Origin: Leptospiraceae bacterium
GTDB lineage: Bacteria > Spirochaetota > Leptospiria > Leptospirales > Leptospiraceae
Assembly (NCBI GenBank): GCA_024233865.1
Contig: JACKPA010000003.1
Location: 327,413-391,412 of the forward strand
DNA: 64,000 nt
Direction of reading: 5' to 3'
Position numbers and translations under genes: made by a program. The notes under the pieces were generated by a model. That model worked only from the letters and a program-made list of their open reading frames with translations. It ran no database searches and was not told the DNA's origin. This document shows, one piece after another, positions 54,197 to 61,413 of this stretch (position 1 is its first letter; every line of letters begins with the position of its first letter).

Positions 54197-55330
54197 ATGT
54201 TTAAACATTTTAACAAGTATACCTTGGTTTTGTTATTTACTCTTCCTTTGCAAGCATTTATGGACTATCCTTACGGTGTGAATTTCCAGATTATCCGTAC
54301 TCCTTTGATGCCTTTGGACGATTCCAACCCAGGTAAATCCAATTTTGCAGTTCGAACGAGCTTACGGTGGATAAATGTTTGGTCATTTCAGACCAATCGA
54401 TTTATGATAGACGGTGAAGAAGCACAACTCGATACTTCTTTTCGTTATGCCATCAATGCCCGATTGCAAGCCGGAATAAGTGTTCCGGTTTTAAGCAGAG
54501 GTGGAGGATTTATGGATCAGTATGTTGAGAAATTCCACCAAGTCACCGGAGTAGGGAATGCAAACAGAGACAATTATCCCAGAAATAGACTTAATGTTAG
54601 CTATGAACCTTTGGGTCCTTACTATTACATTTTAGACAACGACCCTCTCACAACCTACTTGAGAAGGTATGACAATCGGATGTATCCACGTTCTCCCAAC
54701 AGTCCTCCCATTGATATTTCTGGTTTAAAGTCCAAGTTTACCGAACTGTATTTATCAAACTATTTTCCCTACATTAACGATAAAAGAACGGAAGATATTC
54801 CTATTGCCGGATACGATACGACTGCCGTTTCCAATCCTAGAATTTTTTGGCAATATACCCTTTGGAGAGGAAAGTCCCGATTTGTAGATCAAATTAGCAT
54901 GGGAACCCAACACAAAGTACCGGCGAAAAGTATGAATCTTGTAGCAACTCCGGGTTGGGATTCTTCATTATTTTTTGTTTTCCAGAAGTGTTTCTTACAA
55001 AAAAAAGTGAACTTAAGGTTTGGAATATCTTATACAAAGTTTCAAATTACACAATACAGAATTTTGGAGCTGAGAGGACATGTCTGGACATTTCGTCCTT
55101 CCGTAGATGTTTTATTGGGAAAATGGATTTTTACAACCGAGTATGTATATTACAATTCACCAGTGGTTCATTTTGGTAAGCTTTCCAGCCCAACTCATCA
55201 AGTCGGATTTTCATTCCAACGTAATATCAAAGGTCATAAGGTGACTTTAGCAGCCATTGAAAATATTATTACTTATTCGACAACACCGGATATTGGTTAT
55301 TTATTTTCTGTTGAGAAAATATTTCAGTAA
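54197..55330 (+). CDS. DUF3187 family outer-membrane protein
   Basis: The start is placed at ATG 54197 because AAGGAGA lies seven bases upstream, giving 377 residues with a signal peptide (about 1-21, ending LPLQAF). The mature protein begins NFQIIRTPLMPLDDSNPGKS, typical of DUF3187. It continues as alternating amphipathic strands, for example RLQAGISVPVLSRGGGFMDQ, and ends in a terminal-aromatic pattern (FSVEKIFQ), suggesting an outer-membrane beta barrel. The family is common in leptospires and proteobacteria; its cargo is not known. Confidence 0.8.
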   Translation: MFKHFNKYTLVLLFTLPLQAFMDYPYGVNFQIIRTPLMPLDDSNPGKSNFAVRTSLRWINVWSFQTNRFMIDGEEAQLDTSFRYAINARLQAGISVPVLSRGGGFMDQYVEKFHQVTGVGNANRDNYPRNRLNVSYEPLGPYYYILDNDPLTTYLRRYDNRMYPRSPNSPPIDISGLKSKFTELYLSNYFPYINDKRTEDIPIAGYDTTAVSNPRIFWQYTLWRGKSRFVDQISMGTQHKVPAKSMNLVATPGWDSSLFFVFQKCFLQKKVNLRFGISYTKFQITQYRILELRGHVWTFRPSVDVLLGKWIFTTEYVYYNSPVVHFGKLSSPTHQVGFSFQRNIKGHKVTLAAIENIITYSTTPDIGYLFSVEKIFQ

Positions 55331-55364
55331 GAAGCCAAAATTACAACTGTTATTGTTACACTAA

Positions 55365-55705
55365 CTAAGGACCGTCAGATACACAATAAACATAGAAAGT
55401 AGCGTCGATCTTTGTTTGATTGTTACCATAAGCAGCTGCACCGAAATTTACATATCTGGCAGCACTCGAGCTCAATGAGGAAGAAGACCAATACACAGTC
55501 GATATTGTATTTGAGAATAAGTTATTGATTGATGGGGTTGAAAAACTACTACATTGAACAAAAGCACCATTTGGGAATTCTCATGTATTGTTACAATTTA
55601 TTAACAACCTTAACTCATCTAGTGTTGGAACTCTCCATGACCTTCCAGCTAGACTTGAACCATTGCAAGCTGACAAACGCTACTTGCTCCACTTCCATAA
55701 GTTAT
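55365..55705 (-). pseudogene. DUF1566 (Lcl-type) lipoprotein fragment
   Basis: The minus strand reads CNGSSLAGRSWRVPTLDELR and LLINCNNT, meets an in-frame TGA, and then reads EFPNGAFVQCSSFST, TVYWSSSSLSSSAARYVNFG and AAAYGNNQTKIDATFYVYCV to a natural stop at 55365. These are the signature pieces of DUF1566 domains (WRVPTLDEL and YWSSS). The 5' end with the signal peptide is missing. It is a decayed member of a family expanded in Leptospira. Confidence 0.75.
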
Positions 55706-55805
55706 GGTATTTTTGGGAAAAAATACCAAATGAAAATTTGCTTAAAAAACAAGCACTTTCGGAAAAAAGTCTTTACAACGGATTAGAATCAAGGACACTT
55801 AGATT

Positions 55806-57548
55806 ATGCTTAAGATAGCTTACGGAGAAGCTAGTTTTGATAATTTAAGGAACAGAGGTGATTTGTATATCGACAAAACACATTTCATTTCGTTGATGGA
55901 AAACCATACAAAGTTCTTTTTTATCCGACCGAGGCGTTTTGGAAAAAGCCTTTGGCTCAGTGTTTTGCACGCTTACTACGACACAAACAAAAAAGACATT
56001 TTTGACAAACTCTTTGACGGGCTATACATTCAAAAGAGTCCGACAAATTACAAAAATTCCTATCTCATTTTGAGGTTCGACTTTTCCGGTTTGAATACGG
56101 AAGATGAAAATAGTCTGAAAAGTGACTTTACCTTTAGGATAAAAAAGGAAATAAAGCGTTTTTATCGCGAATACAAAAGCATTTTTGGAGATGCGTTTTA
56201 TAAAGATTTTGAGAATGAATCTGTTTCCTTATCAGCGGCTCAGATGGTTAATTCCCTTAAAGAAGAGGTTCAAAATACAAAGTATAAAGTCTATGTTCTG
56301 ATAGATGAATACGACCACTATGCAAACAAACTGGCATCGGAAGGAAGAGAATCTTTTGTAAAAAACATTGTATCCCAAACCGGTTTTGTGAGAGAATTTT
56401 ATGAACAGATGAAAATTGCAAGCGGAGAAGGTGTTTTTGAAAGGTTTTTTATCACGGGTGTTTCACCCATTATGTTGGATGAGCTTGCAAGTGGATTCAA
56501 TATACTCAGCGACATGACAGTTGATCCTGGTTTTAATGAAATGATTGGTTTTACGATAAATGATGTCCAGTGGTTACTTGATAAGGTTTCGGAAGAAAGA
56601 TACATCCACAAAACAAAAGAAGAAGTTCTTAAAGATTTGATTTATTATTATAACGGATACTGTTTTTCCAATGAAGCTAAAACAAGACTTTTTAATTCCG
56701 ATATGGTATTGTATTTTATGGAAAAATTTTCCAGAATTGGTTATCCGTCAGACCTATTGGATGAAAACGTAAAAACGGACTATGTAAAGCTACGGGGATT
56801 GATCGTGGGTGCAAGTGGGAAAGCCAAATTGCAGAGCATCATAGAAGAGGTAAACTTAAATGATACTCTGATTGTAAGTTTAACCAAGAGGTTCAATTTC
56901 ACCCAAAGATTCGGAGACAATGAGCTAAAGTCTTTGCTATTCTACTTGGGATTACTCACGTTTTCCGATAAATCCGAAAGGTTCCAAATACCAAACCAGG
57001 TTATTCGAACTTTGTATTGGGAATACCTACGGAAGTTTTTGGAAGAAAGTCTGACAATCGAATTCGATATGCGTCTCTTAAGCAAAGCCTTGTATGAAAT
57101 GGCAGAAGTGGGGAAAGCGGATTCTTTGAAAGAATTGGCAGTTGACTTTTTCCAAGAGAAGTTGTCCGGTTATGATTTTAGCGGACTCACCGAAAAACAC
57201 GTTAAGTTTCTATTTGTATCCTATTTTACACTGAGCAAGCTCTACAATATCATATCGGAAAGGGAACTACCCGGAAAGAAACGAATTGACTTACTCTTTG
57301 AAGCCCATCCTGCATTTTATGAGTATGTGCTATACAATTTCATAGTGGAGTTCAAGTATATTCGCAAAAAGGACACGGAAGAAGAAGCGAATCAAAAGAG
57401 AAAAGATGCCATAAGCCAAGCTCGTGAATACTACGAAGTCTACAAAAGAGACTTCAAGCAATTTGGGCGTAAACTCCGTTCTCTGGCTTTGATTGTGGCT
57501 CATTCGAGAGAGGTAGAGCTCATCGAAGTGTGCGGATTTGGGAGTTGA
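55806..57548 (+). CDS. AAA-ATPase-like / PD-(D/E)XK domain protein (DUF1703 type)
   Basis: A 580-residue protein of the pAAA group. The N-terminal ATPase region (about 5-270) begins YGEASFDNLRNRGDLYIDKT and has a P-loop-like RPRRFGKSLWLS (Walker A) and VYVLIDEYDHYAN (Walker B). The C-terminal nuclease-like region (about 470-575) contains KRIDLLFEA and YNFIVEFKYIRKKD, with the aspartate and E-x-K pattern of PDDEXK_9. Such proteins are abundant in Bacteroidetes and some spirochaetes and are thought to act in conflict or mobile contexts, but the role is unproven. All motifs are intact. Confidence 0.88.
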   Translation: MLKIAYGEASFDNLRNRGDLYIDKTHFISLMENHTKFFFIRPRRFGKSLWLSVLHAYYDTNKKDIFDKLFDGLYIQKSPTNYKNSYLILRFDFSGLNTEDENSLKSDFTFRIKKEIKRFYREYKSIFGDAFYKDFENESVSLSAAQMVNSLKEEVQNTKYKVYVLIDEYDHYANKLASEGRESFVKNIVSQTGFVREFYEQMKIASGEGVFERFFITGVSPIMLDELASGFNILSDMTVDPGFNEMIGFTINDVQWLLDKVSEERYIHKTKEEVLKDLIYYYNGYCFSNEAKTRLFNSDMVLYFMEKFSRIGYPSDLLDENVKTDYVKLRGLIVGASGKAKLQSIIEEVNLNDTLIVSLTKRFNFTQRFGDNELKSLLFYLGLLTFSDKSERFQIPNQVIRTLYWEYLRKFLEESLTIEFDMRLLSKALYEMAEVGKADSLKELAVDFFQEKLSGYDFSGLTEKHVKFLFVSYFTLSKLYNIISERELPGKKRIDLLFEAHPAFYEYVLYNFIVEFKYIRKKDTEEEANQKRKDAISQAREYYEVYKRDFKQFGRKLRSLALIVAHSREVELIEVCGFGS

Positions 57549-57606
57549 AAGGTTATACCAGACTTTTTGTTCAAAAATCAAGCAATTTAGTCACTGTAAA
57601 AGTATA

Positions 57607-57924
57607 TCAGTCGTATAATTTGCCGGTTGCCATATCAACAGGAGTTGTTACTACAAGTGGATTGTCATTTGTTACATTTGACTTTTGAAAATATTCCTCA
57701 AAGATATGAATACAATGATGTCCGTTTCGAATGGCAGATTCATAAGGCTCCGGTAAGGATAAATCAAAAATATAACAATTTTTAACATCTTTTTCAACAT
57801 TGTTTTCTAAAAAGTCAAACTTTTCCTTATCATCTCCATCTATAGAATGAGCTTTGATCCCAGCTTTTTTGATAAATTGATTTTTGTCCAAAAAGACAAA
57901 ACAATTATAAACTTCTTCTTCCAT
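57607..57924 (-). CDS. Unrecognised small acidic protein
   Basis: I do not recognise this 105-residue protein. It is acidic and soluble, has no signal peptide, and contains YIFDLSLPEPYESAIRNGHH followed by CIHIFEEYFQKSN, a pattern of short strands and helices. A GAGGAAAT-like site precedes the ATG. It converges with the AAA/PD-(D/E)XK gene and is divergent from the radical SAM gene. Confidence 0.5.
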   Translation of the reverse strand: MEEEVYNCFVFLDKNQFIKKAGIKAHSIDGDDKEKFDFLENNVEKDVKNCYIFDLSLPEPYESAIRNGHHCIHIFEEYFQKSNVTNDNPLVVTTPVDMATGKLYD

Positions 57925-57996
57925 AATTTCCTCTGACGTAAATTTTAAGTTTTACCAAAAAGTAGCAAGCATATTCTTGTTTCTGAAAGCAATCTT

Positions 57997-59616
57997 ATGA
58001 GAGAAAAAGTGTTAATTGTCACCGGAGGTCTTATCACCTCTCAAGAAAATTCGATTAGGGAAGTTGGGAAAAAGATTTTCTTCCAATGGAAGAACTCAAA
58101 AGCTGCTTGGCTGGATAGAAAAGTCAAAATTACTATGGCGGAGCCTTTGTTTGCTTTTTACCTGGAACAATTTTATTCGTTTTTTAGCTCTAAAAAAATT
58201 CCAGGCTTATTAAAAAAACAAAACTGGCATCCTCCTTCTTTAACGGAAGTTATACTCGCTACTCTATTACAGAAAGAAGGAATAGAATTTGAAAGTATGG
58301 AGATTGGTTTACTCTTTTCTAATCCTAAAAAAGCAAACTATCTAATTCAAAATACAGGTTGTGTTTTTTTATCCACAACCTATTTACATGATCTTAGTGA
58401 ATTGGAGCCTATTGTAAAAAGATTCAAGCAAAAACACAATAAAATTGTATTGGGTGGTGCTTTAACAAGTATTTTGTACAAAACTTGGAAAGGTATGGCG
58501 GAAGTGGATTTGGTTGCTGTTGGATACGGAGAATTGCTATTGCCAAGTATCGCCAATTGGATCAAAAGCAATTTTACAAGCTTACAAACGCTACCATATA
58601 CTAACCTTATCCACAGACAACATAGTATGTTTTTAATTAGTCAAACACCGGAATCAAGAAATCTTGATTTTTTGGAAACACCAAACTGGAGTTTATTCGA
58701 GCAAAATTTTAATACTATATACTATGAAAGCGTTCGTGGCTGTCCCTATCGTTGTAGCTTTTGCAATTATCCTTATTTATTTAATGATAAGACGTTTCGA
58801 TTTAAAAGTGCAAAAAGAATTGCAGATGATTGGGAATACTATTCTAAGGAGCTTGGCATTACCAATATAATCTGTCTTGACTCCTTGTTTACAATCCCTA
58901 GAGAACGCTTGCTTGAATTCTGTAAAATCCTGATCCAAAAAAAACTTCCAATAAAATGGACGTGTTACGCAAGAGCTGATGACTTAGCGAAAGAAGAGAT
59001 TGTCTCACTTATGAAAGAGTCCGGTGCTTCCCAAGTTCAAATCGGAATAGAATCCGGTGATGCCACCATTTTAAAAAACATGAACAAAGCTTGCAATATA
59101 GAGACAAATCACCAAGCACTAATAAACTGTCGAAAGCATAAACTCACAACAGCTGCCAGTCTGATAATTGGTTATCCGGGTGAAACCAATCAAACCATCC
59201 AAAATACTTATAATTTTCTTGAAAAAACGCCTCCAGATTTTTACTTTTTGGCTTTGTTTAGCACAAGAATACCCAATGTCCCGATTTTAAATCCGGAGAA
59301 TAAAAAAAGATTCTCTCTAAAAGTTAATGAAAACCAATATTCTATGGCTCCTTATTGGAAACATTCAACCATGTTTTGCTTGGAAGCAACAAATCACCTA
59401 AGACGATTGGATTTTGAACTTATGCAAAACAAGGTTTCTTTAAATTCCGTATTGTTTTATAAAACGATGTCAGAATTTCATTTTGGTGATAGGGGATGGA
59501 TGCTGGATTTACAAAAACGAGTTGCTAATCATACCATTCTCCGAATGATATTTGATGCAATAAATCTTTGGGTGGACAAAAAATTACAACAAGATTTGGA
59601 TGTGCATCTTTCTTAA
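57997..59616 (+). CDS. B12-binding-type radical SAM protein
   Basis: A 539-residue enzyme. Its N-terminus (about 10-190) looks like a cobalamin-binding fold with the NTGCVFLSTTYLHDL and KIVLGGALTS strands, though the usual D-x-H-x-x-G motif is not evident. The radical SAM core follows with ESVRGCPYRCSFCNYPYLF holding the CxxxCxxC cluster, then LDSLFTIPRERLLEFC, IGIESGDATILKNMNKACN and GYPGET. The last 120 residues are a helical tail. Enzymes of this class methylate or rearrange unactivated carbons, often in lipid or cofactor synthesis. The substrate is unknown. It ends four bases inside the convergent TPR gene. Confidence 0.88.
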   Translation: MREKVLIVTGGLITSQENSIREVGKKIFFQWKNSKAAWLDRKVKITMAEPLFAFYLEQFYSFFSSKKIPGLLKKQNWHPPSLTEVILATLLQKEGIEFESMEIGLLFSNPKKANYLIQNTGCVFLSTTYLHDLSELEPIVKRFKQKHNKIVLGGALTSILYKTWKGMAEVDLVAVGYGELLLPSIANWIKSNFTSLQTLPYTNLIHRQHSMFLISQTPESRNLDFLETPNWSLFEQNFNTIYYESVRGCPYRCSFCNYPYLFNDKTFRFKSAKRIADDWEYYSKELGITNIICLDSLFTIPRERLLEFCKILIQKKLPIKWTCYARADDLAKEEIVSLMKESGASQVQIGIESGDATILKNMNKACNIETNHQALINCRKHKLTTAASLIIGYPGETNQTIQNTYNFLEKTPPDFYFLALFSTRIPNVPILNPENKKRFSLKVNENQYSMAPYWKHSTMFCLEATNHLRRLDFELMQNKVSLNSVLFYKTMSEFHFGDRGWMLDLQKRVANHTILRMIFDAINLWVDKKLQQDLDVHLS

Positions 59617-60458
59617 GACTCCTCGAATTCAACGTCCTCCAAAGCATTAAAAAATCCGCTCTGCAAAAGGTAAGAAAAATCCACCATATCTTCGGCATTG
59701 AGCTTTAAGTAATTTTCAAGACTATAAGCTTGCAAAAGGCTAGAACTGGCAAGATGATGTTCTCCTAATCTGGAGTGTGCTCGAGCTTTGATTATATAAT
59801 CTTCCGGGTCTTCACTATAGTAGGCTAACCGTAAATCAATATACTTGATTGCATTGGTTGGATCATTTATCTTTAAGTAACACTTCGCCAAAAGGTCAAA
59901 AAGCGGAAAATATTCCTCGTGGTATAAATTAAGAGACTTTTTTAAACTCACAATACTGGAATTGTAATTGCTTCTTTCAAAATATAGAGTCCCTAAATAC
60001 GCCCAAATATCTTTTTTCTCAATTCCTTTAGCACGCACCAGTTTTTCTCTTGCTAGAGCTTCTTTTAAAATATCAATAGCTTCATTGGATCGTTGTGTGT
60101 CTGTAAGTAGAGATGCCAAAGTTAAATATAGTTCTAGATAATTTGGAAACTTGGATTTCCCCTCTGTTAAAACTTTTTTTGCTTCTTTTAGCTTTCCCGT
60201 TTTTATCAGATAAAATCCGGTTAGCAAATAACTAGTTGGATGATTCTTGTGTTCTTTTAACAGCTTTTGAAACAATTTGTAAGCTTCAGAATGATTTCCT
60301 ACATAGTGCAAGCACCAAGCTTTTCTTGCTTGAAGCTTGGTTATTGTACTTTCAGACTTGGCAAAAGTTAGAGCATGGTTAAATAAATTTAACGCTTTTG
60401 TGAAATTTCTGTTTTCTTCTTCTATAATTGCTTGTTTGACAATTTCAATAAAAAACAA
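59613..60458 (-). CDS. TPR-repeat protein
   Basis: A 281-residue protein made of about seven tetratricopeptide repeats (for example ALNLFNHALTFAKSE, AYKLFQKLLKEHKNHPTSYL and SSIVSLKKSLNLYHEEYFPL), without a signal peptide or other domain. TPRs mediate protein-protein contacts. It lies two bases downstream of the crotonase gene and is probably co-transcribed with it. Confidence 0.8.
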   Translation of the reverse strand: MFFIEIVKQAIIEEENRNFTKALNLFNHALTFAKSESTITKLQARKAWCLHYVGNHSEAYKLFQKLLKEHKNHPTSYLLTGFYLIKTGKLKEAKKVLTEGKSKFPNYLELYLTLASLLTDTQRSNEAIDILKEALAREKLVRAKGIEKKDIWAYLGTLYFERSNYNSSIVSLKKSLNLYHEEYFPLFDLLAKCYLKINDPTNAIKYIDLRLAYYSEDPEDYIIKARAHSRLGEHHLASSSLLQAYSLENYLKLNAEDMVDFSYLLQSGFFNALEDVEFEES

Positions 60459-60459
60459 T

Positions 60460-61284
60460 TTAGTTCTCTTTATTGTATTCTGGTCTTGTTCTATTTTGGA
60501 ATGATTTCAAAGCTTCTTCAAAATCTTTGGAATTTAAAAAACTCGAATTCCAAACGGCTACATAATTTAACCCGTCATCTAAAGGCTTTCCTTCGGAATG
60601 TCTCATTACTTCCTTTACACCGTTTATAACAAACGTAGAGTTCGAAGCGATTTCGTTTGCCACTTTTTTACCATAATCCATAGCTCCTTCTATTGTTGGA
60701 AGAACTTTATTTACCAAACCGATATGGTAAGCTTCTTCGGCAGTTATATCTTTTCCCGTTAATGCCAATTCTCTTGTGTTCCCATCACCAATAATTGCCG
60801 GAAGACGATTGATGCTACCCATATCCGCTACAATTGCTACTTTAGCTTCTCTAAGAGAAAATAGGGCATCTTGGGAGCAATACCGAATATCACAGGCAGA
60901 AATCAAGTCCAATGCTCCTCCAATACAATGTCTTTGAACAACAGCGATAGACGGTTTGTTGGATTCATAAATAGCATTAATTCCTTTTTGCATATCCAAA
61001 ATTAATTTGTACAAATCCTTTCTTTTATCTGCCGTTTCGCTGGAAAATGTTCCTCCAAATCGATTTGAAAAATCCAATATGTCCAAACCGGTAGAGAAAG
61101 TTTTACCTTTTCCGGCAAAAATAAACGCTCTAATACGTTTGGTATTGTTTATTTCCTCTACAACTGCCGGAAGATCCCTCCAAAAACTCCATTCCATTGC
61201 GTTTCGTTTTTCCGGCTTATTAAAATAGACAATTGCAATGTTACCTTCCTCTACTATTTCAAAAAACTCAAAATTCTTCATCAA
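60460..61284 (-). CDS. Enoyl-CoA hydratase/isomerase family protein
   Basis: A 274-residue crotonase. The oxyanion-hole segments are GKGKTFSTGLDILDFSN and VVQRHCIGGALDLISACDIR. The acidic pair in LREAKVAIVADMGSINRLP has the Glu and Asp eight residues apart, the arrangement of delta3,5-delta2,4-dienoyl-CoA isomerases rather than of hydratases, which use two glutamates. It could therefore move double bonds in unsaturated acyl chains. A link to the megasynthase products is possible but not shown; the genes are 24 kb apart. The upstream region is an AT-rich palindromic stretch. Confidence 0.85.
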   Translation of the reverse strand: MMKNFEFFEIVEEGNIAIVYFNKPEKRNAMEWSFWRDLPAVVEEINNTKRIRAFIFAGKGKTFSTGLDILDFSNRFGGTFSSETADKRKDLYKLILDMQKGINAIYESNKPSIAVVQRHCIGGALDLISACDIRYCSQDALFSLREAKVAIVADMGSINRLPAIIGDGNTRELALTGKDITAEEAYHIGLVNKVLPTIEGAMDYGKKVANEIASNSTFVINGVKEVMRHSEGKPLDDGLNYVAVWNSSFLNSKDFEEALKSFQNRTRPEYNKEN

Positions 61285-61413
61285 TATGATACCCTAAAAA
61301 ATGCTAATATTACAATAGGAATAATATTTAATTAAAATTAAATATTAAAACTTTTTTAAGCAAAAAAATCTATTTAGGGTATCCCGAATTACGGTTTTTA
61401 TTTCCTAATCATA

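Noticed and set aside
55529..55818. Two overlapping plus-strand frames before the AAA/PD-(D/E)XK gene
   Set aside because: They lie mostly antisense to the DUF1566 remnant and show no protein-like pattern.
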